The position numbers and the translations under genes are program-made. Positions 52,435 through 61,009 of a stretch of 64,000 nt of DNA are shown here, piece by piece. The stretch lies in NCBI GenBank assembly GCA_000980705.1, contig LBCK01000002.1, positions 124,001 through 188,000 on the forward strand, written 5' to 3'. Numbering within the stretch: the first letter of the stretch is position 1; each line of letters starts with the position of its first letter. Source of the DNA: Ruminococcus sp. UNK.MGS-30. GTDB taxonomy: Bacteria > Bacillota > Clostridia > Oscillospirales > Ruminococcaceae. The notes beneath the pieces are model-generated. The model saw only the letters and a list, made by a program, of their open reading frames with translations. It was not told where the DNA came from and searched no databases.

Positions 52435-55245
52435 ATGTTTCGAACCTATGACCTCAGCGGCATCTGGGACTTTTCCATGGCACAAATGGCAAAAGGCACA
52501 TTTCCCACCGCTTTTGATGATACGATCGCACTCCCCGGCACAACATCTCTCGCCAAAAAAGGCGCACCCAATCCCAACCGGGAGGCAGGCTTTCTCACGG
52601 ATGCCTACGCCTTTGAGGGACAGGCGTGGTTTCGCAAAGAGATCTGCATTGACCCGGAACTGTTCGACACCGATATGGGAATGCTCCCCATCAAGCTGAC
52701 CCTGGAACGCACCCGGATGACCACCCTCTGGATCAACGGCAGGCTTGTGGGCAGCTGCAACAGTTTATGCACGCCCCACGTCTATGACATCACCGATTTT
52801 GTGACCAAGCCGCTGGTGGAGATTCTGGTGCTGGTGGAGAACACCGGCTATCCCACCAAAGGCGGACACCTCACCTCGCCGGACACCCAGTCCAACTGGA
52901 ACGGCATCACCGGGCAGATGACCCTGGAAGTGTTCCCGGAGGTCTATGTAGATCATGTCCAGGCATACCCCGACCCGGAACACAAAAACGTCACCCTTAC
53001 CATGCAGCTCCACGGGGCATCCACCGCAAGCTTTTCCGCCACTGGCAGCGTTGTGGAGGACAACGAAGAGGACACCATTCCGCTGTTCCAGGCGCAGCTG
53101 ACGGCAGACGAAAACGGTATGGCATCCGTGACCATTCCCCTGGACGAGGCGTATTATGAATGGAGCGAATACCACCCGGCGCTGTACTATCTGTTCTACA
53201 CCATCGACGAGGCAGACTGCGGCAGCGTCAGCTTTGGAATGCGGCGGTTCTGCGCCGAGGGCAGCCGTTTCACCATCAACGGACAGCCCACCATGCTCCG
53301 TGGCAAGCACGACGGACTGATCTTTCCCAGAACCGGCTATGCACCCACGGATGTAAACGAGTGGCTGCGTGTGCTGAGCATTGCCAAAAGCTACGGCATC
53401 AACCACTACCGTTTCCACACCTGCTGTCCGCCGGATGCAGCGTTCACTGCGGCAGATGTGCTGGGCATCTACATGGAACCGGAACTGCCGTTCTGGGGAA
53501 CGATCGCCGCTCCCGGCGAAGAGGGCTACAACGAGGCGGAGCAGAACTACCTCATCGAACTGGGAGACAAGATGCTGGACACATTCGGCAACCATCCGTC
53601 CTTTGTCATGTTCTCTCTGGGCAACGAGCTTTGGGGCAGCCCGGAACGGCTGGGAGAGATCCTGCGGCACTACAAGGAAAGGGACAGCCGCCATCTGTAC
53701 ACCCAGGGCTGCAACAATTTCCAGCATTTTCCGCTGATGGTGCCGGAGGACGATTACTATGTGGGCGTGCGGCTCAGCAAGGAACGGCTGCTCCGTGGTT
53801 CGTTCGGGATGTGCGATGCACCGCTGGGTCACGTCCAGACAGAGCGCCCCAGCACCATGCACCAGTATGACGACGTGATCTTTCCCAAGCAGACGGAGGG
53901 CGAGGGCGCATCCGACACGGAAGAGATCGAGATCCAGTACGGCACCGGCGTGAAAAAGGTGCAGGTGAGCAAGACTGCCGGCGGACTCATTCCCACCAAG
54001 CCGGTGGTCACCCACGAGATCGGACAGTACGAGGTCTATCCCGACTTCCGGGAGATCGACAAGTACACCGGACCGCTGAAAGCCCGGAACTTCGAGATTT
54101 TCCGGTTCCGGCTCGGTGCAAAGGGAATGCTGCGCCAGGCGGACAAGTTCTTCCGGTGCAGCGGCGCACTGGCGGCTGCCTGCTATAAGGAAGAGATCGA
54201 GGCGGCAATGCGCTCGCAGTATATCGCCGGATTCCAGCTGCTGGATCTCCAGGATTTCTCCGGTCAGGGAACGGCGCTGGTGGGAATGCTGGACGCATTC
54301 ATGGACAGCAAGGGGCTGATCTCGCCGGAGGAATGGCGAATGTTCTGCTCGGACTGTGTGCTGCTGGCACAGTTCCCGTCCTATGTGCTGATTACCGGCG
54401 AAATGTTCGTGGCAAAAGTCTCCATGCGAACGGTTCTGCCCCAGTCCGGCACGGCAGAATGGATGCTGGTTCGGGAAAACGGCGACACCCTGGGCAAGGG
54501 GACATTCCCGGTACAGGCGGAATCCGGTCTGACGGAGATCGGCAGCATCTTCTGCCGGATGCCGGAGGAATTGCAGCGCCCCGAACGGGTGCATCTCATC
54601 CTGTCGCTGACGGACACAGATGTCTGCAACGCCTATGACCTGATGCTCTACCCAGCCATTGCCATGCCGGAGCTGGAGAGCCGGGCGGAGCTGTGCATCA
54701 CGGAAAATCTGGACACGGCGCTGGCGGCACTGGCAGACGGAAAGAAAACGGTCTTTCTGCCGAGAGAAACTGCCGAGAGCATTCCGGGATTCTACTGCAC
54801 GGACTTCTGGTGCTATCCCATGTTCCGGGACATCTGCAACTGGATGAAAAAGCCGGTGGCAGTGGGAACCATGGGGCTTTGCATTCAGGACGACCATCCG
54901 GCGCTGGCAGAGTTCCCCACCCAGGAATACAGCACGCCCCAGTGGTACGACATTGTGACGGCGGCGGACTGCACCATCCTGGACGACACGCCCAGCGAGT
55001 TCACGCCCATTGTGCAGATGATCGACAACTTTGAGCGCAACCATAAGCTGGGAATCGTCTGGGAGGCGAAAGTGGGCAGCGGCAGCCTGTTGGTCTGCAC
55101 CAGCCGCCTGTCTGAGATCGCCACTCGTCCGGAAGTGCGCTGGCTGGCGAAGAGCCTGCTGGACTATGCGGCATCCGACCGCTTTGCCCCGGCGCAGAGT
55201 GTGACGGCGCAGCAACTGCAAAAGTGGTTCCGGAAAGGCGAATGA
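52435..55245 (+). CDS. Glycoside hydrolase family 2 enzyme
   Basis: A 936-residue cytoplasmic (no signal peptide) GH2 protein. Order: N-terminal jelly-roll (LSGIWDFSMA ... QAWFRKEICI), an Ig-like domain, the TIM barrel (~285-560), then long C-terminal beta domains. The acid/base Glu is in FSLGNELWGS; the nucleophile is probably the Glu in VVTHEIGQYEV. The sugar-binding-domain start and YAFEGQAWFRKE fit beta-galactosidase/glucuronidase/mannosidase relatives, but the substrate is not decidable here; relatives with long C-termini act on plant side chains. It is monocistronic, with no transporter or regulator adjacent. Confidence 0.9.
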   Translation: MFRTYDLSGIWDFSMAQMAKGTFPTAFDDTIALPGTTSLAKKGAPNPNREAGFLTDAYAFEGQAWFRKEICIDPELFDTDMGMLPIKLTLERTRMTTLWINGRLVGSCNSLCTPHVYDITDFVTKPLVEILVLVENTGYPTKGGHLTSPDTQSNWNGITGQMTLEVFPEVYVDHVQAYPDPEHKNVTLTMQLHGASTASFSATGSVVEDNEEDTIPLFQAQLTADENGMASVTIPLDEAYYEWSEYHPALYYLFYTIDEADCGSVSFGMRRFCAEGSRFTINGQPTMLRGKHDGLIFPRTGYAPTDVNEWLRVLSIAKSYGINHYRFHTCCPPDAAFTAADVLGIYMEPELPFWGTIAAPGEEGYNEAEQNYLIELGDKMLDTFGNHPSFVMFSLGNELWGSPERLGEILRHYKERDSRHLYTQGCNNFQHFPLMVPEDDYYVGVRLSKERLLRGSFGMCDAPLGHVQTERPSTMHQYDDVIFPKQTEGEGASDTEEIEIQYGTGVKKVQVSKTAGGLIPTKPVVTHEIGQYEVYPDFREIDKYTGPLKARNFEIFRFRLGAKGMLRQADKFFRCSGALAAACYKEEIEAAMRSQYIAGFQLLDLQDFSGQGTALVGMLDAFMDSKGLISPEEWRMFCSDCVLLAQFPSYVLITGEMFVAKVSMRTVLPQSGTAEWMLVRENGDTLGKGTFPVQAESGLTEIGSIFCRMPEELQRPERVHLILSLTDTDVCNAYDLMLYPAIAMPELESRAELCITENLDTALAALADGKKTVFLPRETAESIPGFYCTDFWCYPMFRDICNWMKKPVAVGTMGLCIQDDHPALAEFPTQEYSTPQWYDIVTAADCTILDDTPSEFTPIVQMIDNFERNHKLGIVWEAKVGSGSLLVCTSRLSEIATRPEVRWLAKSLLDYAASDRFAPAQSVTAQQLQKWFRKGE

Positions 55246-55316
55246 CACCGACTGCCCTGCGGAAAAAATGAAAAAATCCCCTTGACAAACGGGGCGTGAT
55301 GACGTATAATAGAGAT

Positions 55317-55416
55317 AGAAAGAGAGCATACCAGCAGACGGTTTGCTCCCGCTGCATCAAGTTAAAAAGATTTAACCGTCACAGTTTGGTTGCTTGGGGC
55401 GGTTATTTCTTTTTAT
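55317..55416 (+). ncRNA. Putative antisense antitoxin RNA, cassette E
   Basis: Promoter TTGACA 55282-55287, 17 bp, TATAAT 55305-55310. Contains AGCATACCAGCAGACGGTTTG and CTCCCGCTGC, and ends at the AACCGTC / GGCGGTT hairpin (55374-55404). Confidence 0.68.
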
Positions 55417-55534
55417 GGTGATGCTTTTTACTATTCTTTTCATTGTAGTAAATGTACAAGATCAAAGTTGCCAAATCCAACAGAAAACTGCCGATCTTTA
55501 GCAGGTCACCCAGGGTGATATACTGATCCATCAT
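55403..55534 (-). CDS. Type I toxin-like small membrane peptide, cassette E (diverged)
   Basis: A 43-residue peptide MMDQYITLGDLLKIGSFL... with the same helix position and tail HHHKKK. Starts at 55534 after GGGAGGTGATCGGT. Minus promoter TTGATA (complement of 55640-55645), 17 bp, TATACT (complement of 55617-55622). The GGGCATACCTGAAACGGTAG leader is conserved although the peptide has diverged. Confidence 0.75.
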   Translation of the reverse strand: MMDQYITLGDLLKIGSFLLDLATLILYIYYNEKNSKKHHHKKK

Positions 55535-55647
55535 ACCGATCACCTCCCATCTGTTCAAATGAGCAGTGGGAGCAGAAACAAACCGCCTACCGTTTCAGGT
55601 ATGCCCTCAGACCTCCAGTATACCACACTTTGCAAAAATTATCAAAC

Positions 55648-55695
55648 AAAAGCAGCACCGGCTGTGGGAAATCTCCCTGCCGGTGCTGCTTTTTT
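55648..55695. terminator. Terminator of the CPA2 antiporter gene
   Basis: AAAAGCAGCACCGGC pairs with GCCGGTGCTGCTTTTTT; a long stem with A/T tracts on both sides. Confidence 0.85.
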
Positions 55696-55736
55696 ATGTG
55701 TTTCTATTTTGTTGTGCAATCATATCTGCATCTGCA

Positions 55737-57062
55737 TCAGGACTCTTCCAGTCCGGTGTTGATGCCGCTCTTTTCCAGTGCGGTCAGATCGTCGGAGACG
55801 GTCTCCTTGTCGCCGCCTTTCTTTTTCGGAAAGACCAGTTTCAGCAGGATCGGGGTAACGATGGTGGTGAATACGACCATGATAACCAGCGGTGTCATGA
55901 ACTTTTCGCTCATCAGTCCCACAGATGCACCCTTGTTGGCAACGATCAGTGCGACCTCACCACGGGAGATCATACCAATACCGATCTGCAGGCTCTCCTT
56001 GTTGGTGTAACGCATGATCTTTGCGCCCAGACCGCAGCCGATCACCTTGGTGACAACCGCCAGCAGCATCAGCAGAAGCATGAATACTACCAGCTTTTTG
56101 GTCAGACCCTTCAGCGTCATGGCGAGACCGATGTTGGCGAAGAAGATGGGGGAGAGGAGCATATAAGACAGGGTGTTGAAACGATTTACCACGTACTCAT
56201 TCTTTTTCAGTCCGGATACTGCCAGACCGGCAACGAATGCGCCGGTGATGTCTGCTACGCCAAAGCAAATCTCAGCCACGAAGGACAGCAGCAGGCAGAA
56301 AACAAAGGTCACGATGTTGTGGCGGCGCAGGTTTTCGTTGCTGGATTCACGCCATTTTTTGAAGAAGAAGTGATACAGCACAGCAGCGCCGATGGCAACG
56401 ATGAAGAATGCCAGGATGTTGATGACTACGGCAAGGACGCCGTCGCCTGCCAGCAGAGAGCCGAAGGTCTTTTCTGCCTCGCCGTCGCCGGACTTCTTTC
56501 CGCCCAGGCTGATAACGACGGTGAGGGCGATGATGCCCAGGATATCGTCAATGACGGCTGCACCCAGGATGGCGTTTCCGGCACGGGAATTCAGTGCGCC
56601 CAGCTCTTTCAGTGTCTCAACGGTGATGCTGACAGAGGTTGCAGTCAGCACAACGCCGATGAAGATGTTCTGCCAGAACAGCTTTGCCATCTCCGGATCC
56701 TGTTCCGTGTTGTAGAAGTCTGCCAGGAAAAAGCCGCCTACCAGCGGAACGATAACGCCCAGCAGAGCGATAACGAAGGAGGCAAGGCCTGCCTTTTTCA
56801 GTTCCTGGATGTCGGTCTCCAGACCGGCGCTGAACATGAGGACGATAACGCCCAGTTCCGCCAGGCTGACGATCAGGTCATTTCGCTGTACCACGTTCAG
56901 CACCATCGGGCCGAGAACGATACCGGCAGCCAGTGCGCCCACGACCTGTGGCAGGCTGATCCGCTTGGTCAGCAGTCCCAGCAGTTTCGTGGACAGCAGG
57001 ATAATTGCGATTTGCAGTAAAAAAGAATAATCATTGTTGAACAAAAAATCTTTCAAACCCAT
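55737..57062 (-). CDS. CPA2-family cation:proton antiporter
   Basis: A 441-residue membrane protein with about 12-13 helices of the Kef/NapA type. Family signs are LPQVVGALAAGIVLGP, MFSAGLETDIQELKKAG, and the core helix region GAAVIDDILGIIALTVVIS, whose Asp pair carries ions. It lacks a KefC-type C-terminal RCK domain and ends in a short polar tail. It probably exchanges Na+ or K+ for H+. It is monocistronic, with a terminator downstream. Confidence 0.9.
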   Translation of the reverse strand: MGLKDFLFNNDYSFLLQIAIILLSTKLLGLLTKRISLPQVVGALAAGIVLGPMVLNVVQRNDLIVSLAELGVIVLMFSAGLETDIQELKKAGLASFVIALLGVIVPLVGGFFLADFYNTEQDPEMAKLFWQNIFIGVVLTATSVSITVETLKELGALNSRAGNAILGAAVIDDILGIIALTVVISLGGKKSGDGEAEKTFGSLLAGDGVLAVVINILAFFIVAIGAAVLYHFFFKKWRESSNENLRRHNIVTFVFCLLLSFVAEICFGVADITGAFVAGLAVSGLKKNEYVVNRFNTLSYMLLSPIFFANIGLAMTLKGLTKKLVVFMLLLMLLAVVTKVIGCGLGAKIMRYTNKESLQIGIGMISRGEVALIVANKGASVGLMSEKFMTPLVIMVVFTTIVTPILLKLVFPKKKGGDKETVSDDLTALEKSGINTGLEES

Positions 57063-57136
57063 AATGGTTGATATCTCCCTTTATAATTTGCTTTTTGTCA
57101 AGAAAACGCTTTGTCAAATTCGAACTGACGGCAAAG

Positions 57137-59314
57137 TCAATTTCCCGTCAGATTCTGCCGCAGCACCGCCGCATCCAGTCCGTTTACCGTCTTGTCGGCG
57201 CAGAGGTCTGCGTTGGCGGCGCCGGTCTTGGACAGGCTCTTGTTTCCCAGCAGGTACTGGATCAGCAGCACCAGGTCTGCGGAATTCACTTTGCTGTCGG
57301 CGTTGACGTCTCCCGGAAGTGTCTCCGGCTTTTGCGGCTCTGTGGTCACATCCGGCGTTTTGCCGTCCGGTTCTCTGCCGGAGATCAGCACACCGTTCTG
57401 ATAGACGGGAATGCAGTCCGAGATCACATATTCTCCTGCATTTTTCAGCAGATCCGTGTTAGAATAGTCATTGAAGGCATCCCAGCCCGTCTGATAGTTG
57501 GGGTAGATCAGCGCCAGCATCAGCTCACACTGGTGCTGTCCCTCAGAGATGGGCATTGCCACTCTGCCGTCCGGATAGGTCACTTCCACATAATAGATGT
57601 TGTCCTTATAATGTTTCAGTTCCGATACCTGCGCCGGGGTGTAGTCGTCGTACATCTTCGCCTGGTCACGGTCGATGCGCATGACCACATCGCCGGGCTG
57701 GAATCCGCCGTCAATGACTTCGGACAGATCCATGTAGTACCGATAGGACAGATTGTCCTCGATCCGTGCCGGCCATGCGGAGTGGTTGGTGAGCTTAAAG
57801 CTCAGGGTGACGCCGCCGGAGGTCTCCGTCAGCTTGGTCTCCACATAGAATTCTCTGTCCCGGGTCTCCGGTTCGGGAAAGTCCGGGTCGGGCGTGCCGC
57901 CGTAGGCGTCGGTCATCTTGCAGAGCAGCGCCGTGAATCCGGCGTTGTAGTCGCAGGCAACCTCGTTGTTGATGTAGTTCTGCCGGTCGTCCTCATAGGA
58001 GCCGTCCTCGTTGGGACCGCCCACCAGTGCGCCGTATAGGATGTGCCGGTTGGTCTCCGGGGTGTCCAGGGCGTTTTTCCAGGAGGCGTGTGCCGTCCGG
58101 TGGTGGGGATTCTGCGGAGACTTGTCGCCGTATCCCACCACAAAGCTCTGCCCGTCGGGATTGTCGCCCAGACAGTAGTTGATCTGATCCTCATAGAAGT
58201 TCTGATACTTTGTGGTATTCGTCCCTTTCAGCACCGTGTCGCACGCCACGCTCGCCAGGAATCCGGCAGTGGTGGCATAGCGCAGACAGCCCCAGGTGGT
58301 GAGCCACTTTGCGCCGCCGTCCAGGGCCTTGACGGAATCTGTCCAGTAGTCCAGGTGTTTCTGTATCCGTCCGATGTAGAAACTGTCGTTGGTGTTGATG
58401 GCGTAGAGCAGCAGACCGCCCTGCATCACATCGTCCCAGCACATTCCCCAGGAGTATTTCAGCTCATCCGAACCCAGCTCTTTTCCCAGATTGGGGATAT
58501 AAGAGGTCGCCTTGTCCAGATAGGACTGCTCGCCGGTGGCAATGTACAGCCAGTTTGCCGCATAGAACAGCTCGTCATAGAAGTGGGACGAACGGTAGAA
58601 TCCGCTGGCATCGCTGTTGTTGTAGTCGTCGTCGCTCCGGGTCTCGTCCGCCAGCCGGAAGAGATTCTCGGCGTGTTTCAGATAGTCGCCGGTCTTGTCG
58701 CTCCTGCCCTTGAGGGCGCACGCCCCGGCAGCCAGCGCCGCCGCCATCTCGCCGCAGACCGCTGAGCTTGTGCCACGGAGAGCAGCCCTCGCCTTGGTGT
58801 AGTCAGCGCCGTTGTCCTTCATGCCGTATTCCAGCAACTCCACCGGACCCCACCAGGTGTGATCCATCTGCCCGTTGCCCACCTGGTATACGGCGGTGTC
58901 GCCCTCGTCACAGGCGGCGAGGTAGTCCAGCACAAAGGAGAGGTTGTTCACATAGGTCTCCATTTCGCCGGTCTTTTCCAGACCGTCCGGGTACTGATAC
59001 AGTCCCCACGCCAGCATGGAGGCGGAGTATGCCATGGGCAGGTTGAACTTCACGTGGTCGCCGGCATCATACCAGCCGCCGGTGACTTCGTCCGTCATGG
59101 TGGAGTTGGCACGCCATTCCACCTCGTTCCAGTCCGGAAGCGGACCTGCCTGCTGGCACTCATAGAAGTAGAGGGACTTCTGCATCGCCTCTGCATAGTT
59201 GGCGGAAAAATCCGCCGCAGACACAGTGAGCGCAGAGCAGGGCAGCGCACCCAGAACGAGACATCCGGCAGTGAGCGCCGCCGTCAGCCGCAAGTGTTTC
59301 CGCATTTGCATCAT
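57137..59314 (-). CDS. Secreted GH9-CBM3c endoglucanase with dockerin
   Basis: A 725-residue cellulosomal cellulase. Order: signal peptide (~1-34), GH9 barrel (~35-460), CBM3c-like module (~485-625), linker and dockerin (DVNADSKVNSADLVLLIQYL plus DLCADKTVNGLDAAVLRQNL). GH9 catalytic blocks: GGWYDAGDHVKFNLPMA (Asp pair), HHRTAHAS (His) and NEVACDYNAGFTALL (general acid Glu). The GH9-CBM3c arrangement is typical of processive endoglucanases. The second dockerin repeat is degenerate (CADKT instead of a canonical Ca loop). The double start ATG ATG follows AAAGGAAG; the promoter is at 59418-59446. Confidence 0.96.
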   Translation of the reverse strand: MMQMRKHLRLTAALTAGCLVLGALPCSALTVSAADFSANYAEAMQKSLYFYECQQAGPLPDWNEVEWRANSTMTDEVTGGWYDAGDHVKFNLPMAYSASMLAWGLYQYPDGLEKTGEMETYVNNLSFVLDYLAACDEGDTAVYQVGNGQMDHTWWGPVELLEYGMKDNGADYTKARAALRGTSSAVCGEMAAALAAGACALKGRSDKTGDYLKHAENLFRLADETRSDDDYNNSDASGFYRSSHFYDELFYAANWLYIATGEQSYLDKATSYIPNLGKELGSDELKYSWGMCWDDVMQGGLLLYAINTNDSFYIGRIQKHLDYWTDSVKALDGGAKWLTTWGCLRYATTAGFLASVACDTVLKGTNTTKYQNFYEDQINYCLGDNPDGQSFVVGYGDKSPQNPHHRTAHASWKNALDTPETNRHILYGALVGGPNEDGSYEDDRQNYINNEVACDYNAGFTALLCKMTDAYGGTPDPDFPEPETRDREFYVETKLTETSGGVTLSFKLTNHSAWPARIEDNLSYRYYMDLSEVIDGGFQPGDVVMRIDRDQAKMYDDYTPAQVSELKHYKDNIYYVEVTYPDGRVAMPISEGQHQCELMLALIYPNYQTGWDAFNDYSNTDLLKNAGEYVISDCIPVYQNGVLISGREPDGKTPDVTTEPQKPETLPGDVNADSKVNSADLVLLIQYLLGNKSLSKTGAANADLCADKTVNGLDAAVLRQNLTGN

Positions 59315-59417
59315 CTTCCTTTCTTGCAGGGCGCAGCAGAGTCGTGCTGTGTCCCCGCAGATTCCGGTCCTTTTCCGCCGGAAATACCCCCAGCCGAAAA
59401 AAGCCGTTTTCCCTTTT

Positions 59418-59446
59418 ATTATGGCACGTTTTCACGCCGATGTCAA
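59418..59446 (-). promoter_or_regulatory. Promoter of the GH9 gene
   Basis: Minus strand TTGACA (complement of 59441-59446), 17 bp, CATAAT (complement of 59418-59423). Confidence 0.65.
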
Positions 59447-59652
59447 GCGGTTTTCATGAAGTTATCACAAAAATTCACAGTGAAACAAACCGGTTTTTTC
59501 AAATTTCGGTGCATAGCCGTCATTTCCGGGGATTCTGTTGCAGAGCGGCAAAAATGTCCGTTGTCCGGATGCTTCCTTTTGTAGAGAATGCTTGTTTCAA
59601 ACGGGGGATTTCTGTACGAAGTGACAAAAATTACGGAAAAACGGATTCTGTC

Positions 59653-59681
59653 TTGCAAAAAATTCCGGTTCATGCTATAAT
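59653..59681 (+). promoter_or_regulatory. Promoter of the LDH/MDH-family gene
   Basis: TTGCAA (59653-59658), 17 bp and TATAAT (59676-59681). A leader of about 180 nt follows. The rest of the 59315-59866 gap shows no gene or mosaic repeat. Confidence 0.75.
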
Positions 59682-59866
59682 GAAATTGTATAGGCATATG
59701 CGGTAGTGATATTCCGGAAAATGGAATGGCGCATTCGCAGTCTATGGCATTGCGGCATACAAGGGCAGTTCCGCTCCGGCAGGGCGTTTTCCGCCGGCAG
59801 AACGGATCGCTTTCTTTCTGTGTGCGCATCAAATATAAGGTTTTAAGGTTTAGGAGGAATTCTGAA

Positions 59867-60817
59867 GTGGAAAAGAAGCTGAAAAAGGGAAAGAAAGTTA
59901 CCGTCCTGGGCGCTGGTAATGTGGGCGCATCCATTGCATTTGCTCTGGCAATCAAGGGCCTCTGCTCTGAGCTGCTGCTCATCGACATCAACAAGCCCAA
60001 GGCAAAGGGTGAAGCTATGGATATCATGCAGGGCAACGCATTCTGTCCGTCCTGTGACATCCACGACGGCGATTATCCGGACGCAGTCGATTCCGATATG
60101 GTCATCATCACCGTTGGTATTGCCAGAAAGCCGGGTCAGACCCGTATCGATCTGTGCAAGACCAACGCAAAGATCATGGCATCTGTTATGCCGGAGATCG
60201 TAAAGTATGCACCGCACGCCTGCTACCTGGTAGTCAGCAACCCGGTTGACGTACTGACCTATGAGGCGATCCGTGTATCCGGTCTGGACCCGAAGCAGGT
60301 CATCGGTTCCGGTACTGTTCTGGACTCCTCTCGTCTGCGCACCTGCCTGGCAGATCACGCTGGTCTGAACATCAAGAACATCCACGCATATGTATTCGGC
60401 GAACACGGCGATTCTTCCATGATCCCGTGGTCTCTGTCCAGCATTGCCGGCATGAAGTTTGATGAATACTGCACAAGCGTAGAAGATCTGGGCGACAAGG
60501 ATGCCATCGAGCAGGAAGTTCGTGACGGCGGCGCTGAGGTCATCAAGTGCAAGGGTGCAACATATTATGCAATCGCACTGTCTGTCAGCCAGATCACTGA
60601 GGCAATCCTGCGTGACACCAAGGCGGTTCTGACAGTTTCCACTCTCCAGGACGGCACACACTACGGCGTAAAGGACGTTTGCCTGAGCCTGCCGTGCGTA
60701 CTGGGCGCAAATGGCGTAGAACGTGAGATCACACCGCCGATGACCGACGATGAGATCGCTCGTTTCCAGAAGAGCGGCGAGGCACTGCGCTCCGTCATCG
60801 ACCAGATGGCACTCTAA
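59867..60817 (+). CDS. Lactate/malate dehydrogenase family enzyme, probably malate dehydrogenase
   Basis: A 316-residue NAD-dependent 2-hydroxyacid dehydrogenase. The start is GTG 59867, with AGGAGG at 59852-59857. Rossmann motif VLGAGNVGASIAFALA, cofactor Asp in LLIDINKPKAKG (NAD preference), catalytic EHGD at 179-182. The substrate-specificity loop reads GIARKPGQTRID: Arg87 occupies the position that is Gln in classical lactate dehydrogenases (NQKPG) and Arg in malate dehydrogenases (ARKPG). Other segments (GSGTVLDSSRLR, FGEHGD) are LDH-like. Immediately downstream is malic enzyme, which suggests oxaloacetate to malate to pyruvate flow (malate shunt). Lactate activity cannot be excluded from sequence. 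Confidence 0.8.
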   Translation: MEKKLKKGKKVTVLGAGNVGASIAFALAIKGLCSELLLIDINKPKAKGEAMDIMQGNAFCPSCDIHDGDYPDAVDSDMVIITVGIARKPGQTRIDLCKTNAKIMASVMPEIVKYAPHACYLVVSNPVDVLTYEAIRVSGLDPKQVIGSGTVLDSSRLRTCLADHAGLNIKNIHAYVFGEHGDSSMIPWSLSSIAGMKFDEYCTSVEDLGDKDAIEQEVRDGGAEVIKCKGATYYAIALSVSQITEAILRDTKAVLTVSTLQDGTHYGVKDVCLSLPCVLGANGVEREITPPMTDDEIARFQKSGEALRSVIDQMAL

Positions 60818-60898
60818 GCGCAAGCCATCCCGTATCTCTGCACTATTATTATATCGTAGCAAGCCGGCGCACTGCCGCCGGGCAAACGACTGCCGTAT

Positions 60899-60945
60899 TT
60901 TCCGCAGGTTCCCGGTGAGCCTGCGGAAAGAGCCGGAAAGGCTCT
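60899..60945 (+). other. Two tandem hairpins between the dehydrogenase and malic enzyme genes
   Basis: TTTCCGCAGG (60899-60908) pairs perfectly with CCTGCGGAAA (60920-60929); AGAGCC (60929-60934) pairs with GGCTCT (60940-60945). There is no T-run, so they are not a classical terminator; they could stabilise mRNA or mark processing. Confidence 0.5.
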
Positions 60946-61009
60946 GACAAATGCTTCCGGCAGCACTGTCGGAAAACCGAACGATTGGTTGGAAAGGGAC
61001 GAAAAAATT

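Noticed and set aside
52765..55329. An 854-residue minus-strand frame opposite the GH2 gene
   Set aside because: Shadow of the GH2 coding frame; its start lies in toxin cassette E promoter sequence and no family features are seen.
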